Below, one piece after another: positions 9,139-18,195 of a DNA stretch of 64,000 nucleotides. The position numbers were made by a program, and so were the translations under genes. The stretch covers positions 1,116,001 to 1,180,000 of the forward strand of contig NZ_AP023356.1 in the NCBI RefSeq assembly GCF_018324205.1. Reading direction: 5' to 3'. Numbering within the stretch: the stretch's first letter is position 1; every line of letters starts with the position of its first letter. The notes beneath the pieces are model-generated. The model made no database searches. It had not been told where the DNA came from and was given only the letters and a program-made list of their open reading frames with translations. The stretch is from Actinoplanes ianthinogenes (GTDB lineage: Bacteria; Actinomycetota; Actinomycetes; Mycobacteriales; Micromonosporaceae).

Positions 9139-9195
9139 CCGCCTTTCTTACCAGCTAGGTTTGTCGGGCGGGGCGCGGCGGGTACCGGCGGGCCC

Positions 9196-9750
9196 ATGGC
9201 TGACGTGAATCTCCCCCCGCTGCCGCCGGTGGCCGGCTCGATCTCCGGGCGCAGCGTCGTCGACGTCCTCACCGAGCAGCACCGGGCGATCCTCGACCTC
9301 ACGGTGAACGATACGACGGATAAATCGCACTCCGTCCTGATCGCCATGCTCTCCCGGCACCTCTCCGCCGAGGAGCAGTACCTTTACCCCGCGATCCGCG
9401 AGGCGGTCCCGGACGGCGACCGGATCGCCGACCGGGAGCTGGCCGAGGACCACGCGCTGCTGCTGCTCATGAAGGAGGACCGCCGGGACGAGCTGGCGGC
9501 GGCGATCCACCGGCACGTCGAGGCCGACACCACGGAACTCCTCCCGCTGCTGGAGCAGATGGTCCCGGCCGACGACATGATCCGTCTCGGCAACCGGGTG
9601 GAGACCGCCGAGGAGGCCGCCCCCACGCGCCCGCACCCCGGCACCCCCGCCACCCCGCCGTGGAACAAGGTTGTCGACCCGCTGATCGGCGCGATCGACA
9701 AGCTCCGCGACGTCGCGACCGGCCGGACCACGTATCCGCGCGATCTGTAA
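9196..9750 (+). CDS. Hemerythrin HHE-domain protein
   Basis: 184 residues from the ATG at 9196, which begins the conserved part. Metal-binding His/Glu residues are spaced as in HHE domains: EQHRAIL (about 34), LSRHLSAEEQYLYP (about 55-68), EDHALL (about 92) and HRHVEADTTELLP (about 111). A di-iron four-helix bundle that binds oxygen or senses redox is expected. The C-terminal 50 residues are Pro-rich and probably flexible. It may act in oxygen or nitric-oxide handling; no partner gene is evident. Confidence 0.88.
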   Translation: MADVNLPPLPPVAGSISGRSVVDVLTEQHRAILDLTVNDTTDKSHSVLIAMLSRHLSAEEQYLYPAIREAVPDGDRIADRELAEDHALLLLMKEDRRDELAAAIHRHVEADTTELLPLLEQMVPADDMIRLGNRVETAEEAAPTRPHPGTPATPPWNKVVDPLIGAIDKLRDVATGRTTYPRDL

Positions 9751-9878
9751 ACCTACGTTTACTTAGTTACCGTTTGGTAGGATGTGTCCCGCTACTTAAC
9801 TTCTTTGTCACAAACTGACGATCTTTCCACGGCTCACAGGGCTAGCCTTCGATCCCGTTCTAGTCCTAACGTCACGCT
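9751..9878 (+). promoter_or_regulatory. AT-rich regulatory gap before the LysR gene
   Basis: This 128-base gap is clearly richer in A and T than its surroundings and contains near-inverted TACGTTTACTTAGTTACCG and repeated CTAG/CTAA steps. It should hold the promoter, and possibly an autoregulatory site, of the LysR gene that starts at 9879. No exact -35/-10 pair can be assigned with confidence. Confidence 0.4.
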
Positions 9879-10829
9879 ATGAACCTGGAGCTGCGGCATC
9901 TGAAGGTGGTCTGCGCCATCGCGGAGACCGGCAGCGTCACCAAGGCCGCGTCACAACTCGGCCTGGCCCAGCCCGCGCTCACCGCCCAACTACAGCGGAT
10001 CGAGCGCACCCTGGGCGGTCCCCTCTTCGACCGGGACCGGCGCGGCGCCCGTCCCACCGCGCTCGGTGAGCTGGTGCTGTCCCGGGCCCGGGTGCTGCTG
10101 CCGGCCATGAAAGGCCTCCAGGACGAGGCCGCCCGCCTGGCCGCGGGCGGCAGCCAGCAGCTCAGCCGTTACCGGATGGGCGCGATCGGCGGCCCGGTCT
10201 TCGCCCACCTGCTGCACCGGCTCTCCGCCGACCAGCCGGAGGCGCAGATCTCCACCTACGCGTCGTACTACGTCGACGAGCTGGCCACCATGGTGCTCAA
10301 CGGCAAGCTGGACTTCGCCCAGGTCGGCGTCTGCGGCGACGCGCTCCCGTCGGCCGACTACGGCCTGGTCTGGGACACCATCGCGGTCGACGCGGTGTGC
10401 GTGCTGATGCGCGAGGACCACCCGCAGGCCAAGGGCACCGAGGTCGACCTGGCCGAGATGGCCAGCGAGCAGTGGTCCGCGGCGGCCGGCGACGGCTGCT
10501 TCGAGACCTGCTTCGCGGCGGCCTGCGCCCGCGCCGGGTTCGCGCCCCGACGGGTCCTTGAGACCGACGTGCGCGCCTGCATCGACATGGTCGAGCTGGG
10601 CGTCGCGATCGGGCTGTGCCAGCCGACCTTCCGCCCCCCGGCCGGGCTGACCACGCGGCCGCTCAAGGGGGCGCCGCTGCGGTGGCGGCTGCTGCTCGGC
10701 TGGCACCCGGAGTCGCCCGCCGCCCGCTTCGCCCCGAAAGTCCTGGAGCTGGCCCGCGAGGCGTACCAGGATGTCATCGCCCGCAACGAGGGCTACGTCG
10801 AATGGATGCGCGAACAGGCCGCGGCGTAG
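9879..10829 (+). CDS. LysR family transcriptional regulator
   Basis: 316 residues. The winged helix-turn-helix at the N terminus (MNLELRHLKVVCAIAE, then GSVTKAASQLGLAQPAL) is typical of LysR. The effector domain from about 90 has two Rossmann-like lobes. It is cysteine-rich for the family, notably around DGCFETCFAAACARAGF. LysR proteins often control a divergent neighbour, but here the upstream gene is co-directional, so the target is not obvious. Confidence 0.92.
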   Translation: MNLELRHLKVVCAIAETGSVTKAASQLGLAQPALTAQLQRIERTLGGPLFDRDRRGARPTALGELVLSRARVLLPAMKGLQDEAARLAAGGSQQLSRYRMGAIGGPVFAHLLHRLSADQPEAQISTYASYYVDELATMVLNGKLDFAQVGVCGDALPSADYGLVWDTIAVDAVCVLMREDHPQAKGTEVDLAEMASEQWSAAAGDGCFETCFAAACARAGFAPRRVLETDVRACIDMVELGVAIGLCQPTFRPPAGLTTRPLKGAPLRWRLLLGWHPESPAARFAPKVLELAREAYQDVIARNEGYVEWMREQAAA

Positions 10830-10836
10830 TTCCGCA

Positions 10837-10970
10837 GATCAAGATCAAATTCTTCCTTTACGCAGGCCCAGCGGGGTGCAGATCGCATGCTCCCGCGCGG
10901 GCCGGAGGCAGCGATCTGGCCGCTGGCGCGTCCAAACCAATCGCCACCTCCTTCACTGTCCGCGGCCGGT
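10837..10970 (+). repeat. Dispersed repeat B, copy 1
   Basis: This about 130-base stretch starts GATCAAGATC and contains GCTCCCGCGCGGGCCGG and GATCTGGCCGCTGGCGCGTCC. The same series of blocks occurs on the opposite strand at 16519-16642. The two copies flank the Clp/NYN segment as an imperfect inverted pair. Confidence 0.7.
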
Positions 10971-10988
10971 CCCGGAGATCAACCCCCA

Positions 10989-11453
10989 GCTGGCCCCCAC
11001 CGCCCTATCCCACCCCCAAATAGGGCCACCAGCACCAGCCCGACACCCCCCGGCTGGCCCCCAGCGCCCTACCCCACCCCCGAATAGGGCCACCAGCACC
11101 AGCCCGACACCCCCCGGCTGGCCCCCACCGCCCTAACCCGTTCCCGAAAAGGGCCACCAGCACCAGCCCGACACCCCCCGGCTGGCCCCCACCGCCCTAA
11201 CCCGTTCCCGAAAAGGGCCACCAGAACCAGCCCGACACACCCCGGCTGGCCCCCACCGCCCTAACCCGTTCCCGAATAGGGCCACCAGCACCAGCCCGAC
11301 ACACCCCGGCTGGCCCCCACCGCCCTAACCCGTTCCCGAATAGGGCCACCAGCACCAGCCCGACACACCCCGGCTGGCCCCCACCGCCCTATCCCGCGCC
11401 CGGATAGGGCCACCAGCACCAGCCCGACACACCCCGGCTGGCCCTCAGCGCGC
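10989..11453. repeat. Tandem array A: 64-bp palindrome-bearing unit, seven copies plus a partial eighth
   Basis: Units begin with GCTGG at 10989, 11053, 11117, 11181, 11245, 11309, 11373 and 11437, exactly 64 bases apart. Each unit holds an inverted repeat with GCCCTA on the left and TAGGGC (or a variant) on the right, framed by CTGG and CCAG, so each can fold as a hairpin. Copies differ at a few positions, mostly in the loop. The array lies between the convergent LysR and clp genes. No coding gene is credible in it. Confidence 0.92.
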
Positions 11454-11537
11454 TTGGCAGACGCGGGATCGGGCCAAGCCGTTTGACACCCATGGCACCT
11501 GGGATGTCTTGGCTGTCCGCGGGTGGTCACCGAAAAC

Positions 11538-11572
11538 CGAGAGGGCGCCGGCTCGCGGCCGGCGCCCTCTCG
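11538..11572 (-). terminator. Terminator of the clp gene
   Basis: Arms 11538-11552 and 11558-11572 pair over 15 bases around a TCGCG loop. On the minus strand TTTT follows a few bases later. It lies 23 bases after the clp stop codon. Confidence 0.8.
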
Positions 11573-11595
11573 TCATCTGTCAGCGACTGCTCGGG

Positions 11596-14208
11596 TCAGC
11601 GCTTGCTCAGGGTCGGTGACTCCACGTCGAAGGTCAGAGCACCGTCGCGGGCATCGACCCGGACCGTCTGGCCCGGCGCCAGGTCCGCCGCGAGCAGCAT
11701 CTTCGACAGGCGGTTGTCCAGCTCGCGCTGGATGGTCCGGCGCAGCGGCCGGGCACCGAACTCGGGCTGGTACCCCTTGTCCGCCAGCCAGTCCACCGCC
11801 GCCGTGGTGATCTCCATCTGCACGTCCTGGGCGTGCAGCCGGCGCCGGGTCGACTCCAGCAGCATCCCGGTGATCTTCCGAAGCTGATCGGTCTCCAGCT
11901 GCCGGAAGATGATGATCTCGTCGATCCGGTTGATGAACTCCGGCCGCAGCTGCTCCTTGAGCCGCCGGTCCAGCCGGTCCCGCAGCTCGTCGTCGGGCGA
12001 CCGGCCGTTCTCCGCCCCGCCGAACCCGACGCTGCGGGTGGTCCCGCTGATCAGGTCCGACCCCAGGTTGCTCGTCATGATCAGCACCACGTTCTTGAAG
12101 CTGACCGTGCGGCCCTGGCTGTCGGTGAGCCGCCCGTCGTCGAGCACCTGGAGCAGCATGTTGAACACGTCCGGGTGCGCCTTCTCGATCTCGTCGAGCA
12201 GCACCACGCTGTACGGCCGGCGCCGTACCGCCTCGGTCAGCTGCCCGGCCTCGTCGTACCCGACGTATCCGGGCGGCGCGCCGACCAGCCGCGACACCGT
12301 GTGCCGCTCCTGGAACTCGCTCATGTCCAGCCGGATCATCCGGTCCGAGTCGCCGAACAGCGCCTCGGCCAGCGACCGCGCCAGCTCGGTCTTGCCGACG
12401 CCGGTCGGTCCGAGGAACAGGAAGCTGCCCACCGGCCGGTCCGGGTCACCCAGCCCGGCGCGGGAGCGGCGTACCGCCTCGGCGACCGCCTCGACCGCGT
12501 CCTCCTGCCCGATCACGTGCTCGTGCAGGTGCTGCTCGAGGCGGAGCAGGCGGTCCCGCTCGGCCTCGGTGAGCTGCGCGACCGGAATACCGGTGGCCCG
12601 GGAGACCACCTCGGCGATGTCCGCGTCGGTCACCCGCGGCACCCCGTCGGCGCCCGCGCCGGCCCCGGCGATCTGCGCCTTCAGCTCGTTGATCTGGTCC
12701 CGCAGCTGCGACGCCACCTCGTAGTTCTCCGCGTGCACCGCCTGGTCCCGGTCCCGGGTCAGCTGCTCCAGCCGCCGCTCCCGCTCGCGCAGGTCGGCGT
12801 CCGGCATCTTGGTGCGCAGCCGCACCCGGGCGCCGGCCTGGTCGATCAGGTCGATCGCCTTGTCCGGCAGGAACCGGTCGGTGATGTACCGGTCGGACAG
12901 CAGCGCCGCGGCGTCCAGCGCCTCGTCGGTGATCCGCACCTGGTGGTGCGCCTCGTAGTTGTCCCGCAGCCCGCGCAGGATCGCCACCGCGTCCTCCACC
13001 GACGGCTCGCCGACCAGCACCGGCTGGAAGCGCCGGGCCAGCGCCGCGTCCTTCTCGATGTGCTTGCGGTACTCGTCCAGCGTGGTCGCGCCGATCACCC
13101 GGAGCTGGCCGCGGGCCAGGGCCGGCTTCAGCATGTTGCCGGCGTCCATGCCGCCGCCCTCGCCACCGCCGCCACCGGCGCCGACCAGGGTGTGGATCTC
13201 GTCCAGGAAGACGATCAGCCCGTCCCCGGACGCCTGGATCTCGTCGATCACCTTCCGCAGGCGCTCCTCGAAGTCGCCGCGGTAACGCGTGCCGGCCACC
13301 AGTCCGGCCAGATCCAGCTGGATCACCCGCTTGTCCTGAAGGGGGAGCGGCACCTCGCCGTCCACGATCCGCTGGGCCAGGCCCTCGACGATCGCGGTCT
13401 TGCCGACGCCGGCCTCACCGATCAGCACCGGGTTGTTCTTGGTCCGCCGGGAGAGGATCTCCACGGCCTGCTCGATCTCCTCGGCCCGGCCGATCACCGG
13501 GTCGATCTCGCCGCGCCGGGCCACCTCGGTCAGGTCCACGCCGAACTGCTCCAGCGTCGGCGTGTGCCCGCCACCACCGCGGGATCCGCCGCGGGATCCG
13601 CCCTGACCGGAGCCGACCGGCCCGACCGGGGCCTCCGGGCTCGGCATGGCGCGCGGGTCGAGGCGGCCGGCCAGCAGCCGCCCGGCGGCCGAGTCGCTGT
13701 TCAGCCCGAGCGCCATCAGGATGTGCTCCGGCCCGATGTAGGAGGCGCCGACGGCGCGGGAGATCTGGAGGCTGTCCAGCAGCGCCCGCTTGGCCGCGGG
13801 GGTCAGCGCGACCTGCTCCGGCCCGTTGTCCCGGCCGGCCACGTTCATGTCGGCCCGCCGGTTCGCCGCGGCGGTGCGGCTGTCGTCGTCGCCGAGCCGG
13901 GCGTCCAGCTCGCTGAGCAGCGCCTGCGGGTCGGCGCCGGCCCGGCGCACGGTCTGCTTCATCGGCTCCTGCTGAAGGACGGCCCAGAGCAGGTGATCGG
14001 TGTCCAGGTCGGCCATGCCACCGTCGTCCGCGCCGAGATCGGCGGCCCGGCGGGCGGCGTCGGCCAGCACCTGACGGGCGTCGTTGCTCATGTAGCGCGC
14101 GATGTCGATCCGCTGCGCCGCCCGGCGCGGCTCCGCCGCACCGAAGAAGCGCGCGAACAGGTCGTCCCACTGACCGGGTCCACCCGGCCCCAACGGTCCG
14201 ATGCTCAT
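11596..14208 (-). CDS. Clp-family AAA+ unfoldase, ClpC-like with divergent N domain
   Basis: 870 residues from the ATG at 14208 (MSIGPLGPG), which has AGGAG 11 bases upstream; a longer frame to 14274 lacks this support. Two AAA+ modules are intact: GEAGVGKT and [10 protein letters not shown] in D1, GPTGVGKTE and [10 protein letters not shown] in D2. Between them is a short UVR-like coiled coil ([17 protein letters not shown]), as in ClpC rather than ClpB. A VGF tripeptide in D2 fits a ClpP-binding loop. The N domain differs from standard ClpC (starts [12 protein letters not shown]), and a Gly/Ser-rich linker lies at about 215-240. It probably unfolds specific substrates for ClpP. Confidence 0.9.
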   Translation of the reverse strand: MSIGPLGPGGPGQWDDLFARFFGAAEPRRAAQRIDIARYMSNDARQVLADAARRAADLGADDGGMADLDTDHLLWAVLQQEPMKQTVRRAGADPQALLSELDARLGDDDSRTAAANRRADMNVAGRDNGPEQVALTPAAKRALLDSLQISRAVGASYIGPEHILMALGLNSDSAAGRLLAGRLDPRAMPSPEAPVGPVGSGQGGSRGGSRGGGGHTPTLEQFGVDLTEVARRGEIDPVIGRAEEIEQAVEILSRRTKNNPVLIGEAGVGKTAIVEGLAQRIVDGEVPLPLQDKRVIQLDLAGLVAGTRYRGDFEERLRKVIDEIQASGDGLIVFLDEIHTLVGAGGGGGEGGGMDAGNMLKPALARGQLRVIGATTLDEYRKHIEKDAALARRFQPVLVGEPSVEDAVAILRGLRDNYEAHHQVRITDEALDAAALLSDRYITDRFLPDKAIDLIDQAGARVRLRTKMPDADLRERERRLEQLTRDRDQAVHAENYEVASQLRDQINELKAQIAGAGAGADGVPRVTDADIAEVVSRATGIPVAQLTEAERDRLLRLEQHLHEHVIGQEDAVEAVAEAVRRSRAGLGDPDRPVGSFLFLGPTGVGKTELARSLAEALFGDSDRMIRLDMSEFQERHTVSRLVGAPPGYVGYDEAGQLTEAVRRRPYSVVLLDEIEKAHPDVFNMLLQVLDDGRLTDSQGRTVSFKNVVLIMTSNLGSDLISGTTRSVGFGGAENGRSPDDELRDRLDRRLKEQLRPEFINRIDEIIIFRQLETDQLRKITGMLLESTRRRLHAQDVQMEITTAAVDWLADKGYQPEFGARPLRRTIQRELDNRLSKMLLAADLAPGQTVRVDARDGALTFDVESPTLSKR

Positions 14209-14360
14209 CAGTCTCTCTTCTCCTGGTACTCCACCGGCGGCGACATCCGGCCTACCCGGGGTCGGGAGCCGCAAACGCCCGCCGCCAGTTGTTAGAAGCG
14301 CGTGAGGCCGGGCGGCGATTCCCGAATCCCGCGAAAAGTTGACAGGGGTAGGCTCAACTT

Positions 14361-15305
14361 ATGTCCGAACCCCAGGAACCCGCCTCCGGCTCCCTGGCGC
14401 CGGTCTTCCGGGAACCCGCTTTCCCCGAACCGGCGCCCGCGTCCCCGGAGTCCCCGTTTCAGGGAGCCACATCACACCCACCCGTGTCCGGCGAACCGGA
14501 GTCTCCCCCGACATCTCCGCCCCCGGCGCAGCAGACATCCGCCCCTCGTGCCCCGGCCGCCTCGCCCGCGCCCGCCGACTCGCCGCTACCCGCCGGACCA
14601 CCCGCGCCCTCCCGCTCCCCCGCGCCCGCCAGGTCATCCGCACGCGCCAGCTCCTTCGCACGCGCCGACTCCTCTGCACGCGCCAGTTCCTCCGCACGCA
14701 CCGGCGCCTCCACGGGCACCGACTCCTCCAGGGGCACGAGTTCCTCCGTGCACACCAGCTCCTCGACACGCGCCGGCTCCTCCACGCGCGCCAACTCCTC
14801 CGCGCCCGCCAGTTCCTCCGCGCGCGCCGGCGCCTCCACGGGCACCGACTCCTCCAGGGACACCAGCTCCTCCACGGGGACTAGTTCCTCCGCGCGCACC
14901 AGCTCCTCCGCTTCCGCGGGCGTCGGCTCGCAAGTGCCACTGGTGATCGTCGACGGCGCGAACGTGGTCGGTTCAGTGCCGGACGGCTGGTGGCGCGACC
15001 GCGCCGGCGCCGCGATCCGGCTCCGCGACAGCCTGGCTCCGCTGCCGAGCACCGGGCTGCCGGGCCTCCCCGCCCCGATCGAGGTCGTCCTGGTCGTCGA
15101 GGGCAAAGCCCGGGACATCCCCGAGGACCCCTCCGGCATCCGCATCGAACGAGCCCCCGCCTCCGGCGACGACACCATCATCGACCTGGTCCGTCACCAC
15201 CAGGGAACCCGCCCCATCACCGTGGTGACCGCCGACCGCGGCCTCCGCGCCCGAGCCACCGCCCTCGGCGCCGAGATCCGCGGCCCGTCCGCGGTCCCCC
15301 GCTGA
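14361..15305 (+). CDS. PIN/NYN-like nuclease-fold protein with long Ser-rich N-terminal region
   Basis: 314 residues. Residues 1-190 are low complexity (Pro, Ala, then many Ser/Thr/Arg repeats of about six residues) and probably disordered. The last about 120 residues start LVIVDGANVVGSVPDGWWRD and contain GDDTIIDLV and VVTADRGLRARA. This pattern of spaced Asp residues resembles NYN/YacP-type PIN-like RNases; homologues are sometimes annotated as NTP pyrophosphohydrolases. It is divergent from the clp gene. An internal start just before the folded domain is possible if the Ser-rich region is not translated. Confidence 0.7.
   Translation: MSEPQEPASGSLAPVFREPAFPEPAPASPESPFQGATSHPPVSGEPESPPTSPPPAQQTSAPRAPAASPAPADSPLPAGPPAPSRSPAPARSSARASSFARADSSARASSSARTGASTGTDSSRGTSSSVHTSSSTRAGSSTRANSSAPASSSARAGASTGTDSSRDTSSSTGTSSSARTSSSASAGVGSQVPLVIVDGANVVGSVPDGWWRDRAGAAIRLRDSLAPLPSTGLPGLPAPIEVVLVVEGKARDIPEDPSGIRIERAPASGDDTIIDLVRHHQGTRPITVVTADRGLRARATALGAEIRGPSAVPR
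14640..14925 (+). repeat. Ser-rich coding repeat with a 126-bp direct duplication
   Basis: Within the preceding gene, the DNA is built from near-18-bp units of the type CTCCTCCGCGCGCGCCAG. A block starting GGCGCCTCCACGGGCACC occurs at 14703 and again at 14829, 126 bases apart. The period is a multiple of three, so the frame is kept. Confidence 0.75.
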
Positions 15306-15900
15306 TCGGCCACCGCCCGTCACCGGGTCAAGCAGCCAGCCGCAGCCCATCACCAGCCCAGGCCACCAGCCACCGCCATTGACAGGCTCAGGCCACCAGC
15401 CACGGCCCGCCCCCACCCGTCAGCCAGCCACGGCCCTCTGATCCTCCGCGGCGAAAACCGCGCGGCAGGTCACCAGCCACGCCCCGGCACAGCCCCAGGG
15501 CCCCAACAACAGTCAATCCGCACCGGCCAACCGACCGGCCCCGCCACAGCCGCCTGACCCGCCGTGACAACCGCACTCGACAAGCCGCCAACCACGACCC
15601 GGCACAGCCCCGGCCCCCAACAGCCCCCTGACCCACCGCAACAACTGCACTCGACAGGCCGCCAACCACGACCCGGCACAGCCCAAGCCGCCAGCAGCCT
15701 CCTGACCCTCCGCGACAAAGCAGGCGGCAGGTCGCCAGCAACGGGACACCGGTCGCCCAGCCGCGGCGGTCACAGTCCCAGGGGCCGTCAACAGCCATCC
15801 CACCGGTCGGCCTGCCACGGCCCACCCGCAGCCCACCGTTTCTGACCGTGGCACAGCTTTCCGCAACGCCGCGCGGCACCGACCCGGTCGCCGTCTGCCC
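15306..15900. repeat. Non-coding gap with degenerate repeats of about 74 bp
   Basis: No credible gene lies here. Blocks such as GCCGCCAACCACGACCCGGC recur at 15584 and 15658, 74 bases apart, and weaker copies occur on both sides (about 15465-15735). Open frames across it are by-products of high GC and repetition. Confidence 0.6.
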
Positions 15901-15917
15901 CGCCTGGCGCGTTCGGC

Positions 15918-16225
15918 GGCTGGTCCTGGTGGCCCTATCCGGAACCGGGTTAGGGCCATGGGCGCCAGCTCGATGGTCCCGGCTGGTCCCCATGGCCCTA
16001 ACCGGGCACGGGATAGGGCCATAGGCGCCAGCTCGACGGTTCCGGCTGGTCCCCATGGCCCTAACCGGGCACGGGATAGGGCCATAGGCGCCAGCTCGAC
16101 GGTCCCGGCTGGTCCCCATGGCCCTAACCGAGCACGGGACAGGGCCATAGACGCCAGCTCGACGGTCCCGGCTGGTCCCCATGGCCCTAACCGAGCACGG
16201 GACAGGGCCATGGGGGCCAGCCGGG
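15918..16225. repeat. Tandem array B: 63-bp palindrome-bearing unit, about five copies
   Basis: Units begin GGCTGGT at 15918, 15981, 16044, 16107 and 16170, exactly 63 bases apart. The unit has the same plan as array A: GGCCCTA and TAGGGCC arms framed by CTGG and CCAG. It is an independent amplification of a related element. The period is a multiple of three, which explains long open frames on the minus strand that I do not regard as genes. Confidence 0.92.
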
Positions 16226-16997
16226 GAACTTGGGCTGTACGCCGGGCGCGCGCTGGCTCGCTCCAGCCGATATGCACGCTGGAGCGCTGTCCACAGGGTG
16301 ACGAACCAAGATCGCGGAATCGGCTCGTGCAGGTCAGCACATCCACCCGGCGGCCACACCGGAGGCGCACCGTGCCCGGCGGCGAATGCCGCAAGAAGGA
16401 CGGCCCAGGGCCAGCGCGCGGGAACCGCCCGCTCGACCGGACCGCCGCCGGCGGGGGTGCGGCGCGCCGCAACGGCGCGGGCTCGGTGAGGGCGCATGGG
16501 GTGGGGTTGACCGGAAGTGGCCACGGGCAATGAAGGGTGCGGCGATCGCTCTGGACGCGCCAGCGGCCAGATCGGCGTGCCCGGCCCGCGCGGGAGCGTG
16601 CGATCCGTACCCCAGCGGACGCGCGTCAAGGAGGATCTTGATCTTGAGATTTGCCGGAAGGCACGGGACGGCGGCGGTCGTCGAGTCGGCGGCGGGCGGT
16701 ATGGTGCGCCGTCGCCAACGTGGCGCCAGGGCGCGCGGCGGACCGGCCGGTCGCGGACGCTTTCCCGGCGGCGCGACGGGTACGGGTGGGGGTGGCGGCA
16801 TGGCGCGGAGTGGCATGATCCACAATGGACGTTCTGGGAAAGCGCGCACCACCAGGGCGATCATTGGTGTCGATCGTCGGACTCGTGGTGCGTCTTTTGT
16901 GTCAGTGGCGAGGAAAAGCGCGCGGCCCGGCAGGGCGGTTCCGGGGCTGGGCGTTAGGCTGTGTCGCAAGTGGGTTGAGTTACGGGAGGCCGAACGG
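16226..16997. other. Gene-free stretch upstream of the FtsK-like cluster
   Basis: About 770 bases with no frame that looks coding. It contains dispersed repeat B copy 2. The last about 150 bases (from about 16840) are slightly less GC-rich and should hold the promoter for the cluster that starts at 16998. Confidence 0.5.
16519..16642 (-). repeat. Dispersed repeat B, copy 2 (inverted)
   Basis: Read on the minus strand this begins GATCAAGATC and contains GCTCCCGCGCGGGCCGG and GATCTGGCCGCTGGCGCGTCC in the same order as 10837-10970. It is the inverted partner of that copy. Confidence 0.7.
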
Positions 16998-17258
16998 GTG
17001 GCCAGTGTCGCCGAGGTCAGAGCGGCTGTGGACGCCGCGCTCCAGCAGGTGAACGAGGGGCAGGCGGCGATACAGGCGGCTCGGGAGAAGCTTGGTGAGG
17101 CGCAGCAGAGCCTGGCCGCCGCGCTCGACGGGAGTGGGCACGACGCGGTCGACACGGCCAAGGCGTCGCTGTCGCAGGCCGATCAGCAGCTCGAGGAATG
17201 CCTGACCGCCACGCTGGTCGCGGTCGAGGCCGCCCAGACCTACACGGCGACGCTCTGA
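16998..17258 (+). CDS. Short coiled-coil protein, first gene of the FtsK-like cluster
   Basis: 86 residues from a GTG at 16998, chosen because GGGAGG lies eight bases upstream and the coding signal starts there. The whole protein is predicted helical, with heptad-like Ala/Leu/Gln (VDAALQQVNEGQAAIQAA). It resembles WXG100-size helical proteins in length but lacks a clear WxG turn. The next gene starts four bases after its stop. Probably a partner or substrate of the ATPase at 18196; function unknown. Confidence 0.75.
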   Translation: MASVAEVRAAVDAALQQVNEGQAAIQAAREKLGEAQQSLAAALDGSGHDAVDTAKASLSQADQQLEECLTATLVAVEAAQTYTATL

Positions 17259-17262
17259 CGCG

Positions 17263-18156
17263 ATGTCGCTGTTGCAGGAACTCGGCGCCCGGCTCCGGGC
17301 CGCCTCCGACGAGCTACCCGACGGCCTGGTCATCGCCGCGTTGGAGAAACTGCGCAGCGCCACCGAGATCTTGAACTGGGTGCGCGAGGCGTCGGAGCAC
17401 AAGATGGGCGTGCCCGAGCTCGGTAACGCCACCGAGCACGCGGAGCGCGCCGCCGCCGCGCTGCGCCTGGCCGAGGACGCGATCGAGAGTTATCTCGTCG
17501 CTCTCGGCCTGGGCGCCGACCCCGGTCGTGCGCAGGGCCAGGAGTGGCGGGCCGCGCTGCGCCCGGAGCCGGAGAGGCAGCGTCCCGACGAGTCCGGCGC
17601 CGAGCCGCCCGCGGAGCGGCTCGGGCCGTGGTGGCAGGAGCGGGTCGCCCAGCTGACCGGGGAGCCGCCACCCAAGGAGCAGCAGACCGACAAGGCGGAC
17701 ACCGCCGAGTTGCTCCGCCGGGTCGCCGCCGGGGTGCGTGCCGGTGACCGCGCCCGGCTGGGGCGGGAGCTGCACGCGGTGACCGCGTCGACCGGGCTGG
17801 GCCTGGCCGCGGTCACCCCGCCGGTGCTGCACCGGCTCGCCGGCGACCTGCTCGGGCACGAGCCGCGGCCGGAGGACGTGCCCCGGCTGCGCACCGCCGC
17901 GGAGAGCCGGGTCCGAGCGCTGCTGCCGGGCACCTCGCCGGCCGTGCTGGAGACGCTGATCGACCGGATCTGCCGGGTCCCGGCGCCGCAGCAGGGTCAT
18001 CGTCCGGCCGGGCATCCGGCGGACAACGCGGTGACCGCGAGCGTGCTGACCGGGGTGCTGCTGGCCCGGCTTGGCCGGGACGCCGAGGCGCTCGACCCGG
18101 ACGCGCCGGAGCCGGTCCACCCGCCCCGCGCCGAGGCCGGTGAGCAGCGCCGATGA
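17263..18156 (+). CDS. Helical protein of unknown function in the FtsK-like cluster
   Basis: 297 residues. The N-terminal about 85 residues are helical (LLQELGARLRAASDELPD and onward), followed by a charged Pro/Glu-rich linker to about 145. A second Ala/Leu/Arg-rich helical domain runs to about 290 (LLRRVAAGVRAGDRARLG). No catalytic motif or signal peptide is seen. The spacing of four bases from the 86-residue gene and 39 bases to the ATPase gene supports one operon. Confidence 0.75.
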   Translation: MSLLQELGARLRAASDELPDGLVIAALEKLRSATEILNWVREASEHKMGVPELGNATEHAERAAAALRLAEDAIESYLVALGLGADPGRAQGQEWRAALRPEPERQRPDESGAEPPAERLGPWWQERVAQLTGEPPPKEQQTDKADTAELLRRVAAGVRAGDRARLGRELHAVTASTGLGLAAVTPPVLHRLAGDLLGHEPRPEDVPRLRTAAESRVRALLPGTSPAVLETLIDRICRVPAPQQGHRPAGHPADNAVTASVLTGVLLARLGRDAEALDPDAPEPVHPPRAEAGEQRR

Positions 18157-18195
18157 TGTCACGGGGTTGGACAACTGCGACGATGCCGGCGGGTC

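Noticed and set aside
11833..14295. 820-residue plus-strand frame opposite the clp gene
   Set aside because: Antisense shadow; the minus strand encodes a clear Clp ATPase.
10989..16225. Arrays A and B as CRISPR
   Set aside because: Units are contiguous 63/64-base repeats without unique spacers, and no cas gene is near.
15388..16629. Long minus-strand open frame with 21-residue repeats across array B
   Set aside because: The repeat period is a multiple of three, which keeps any frame open; there is no ribosome site and composition is not gene-like.
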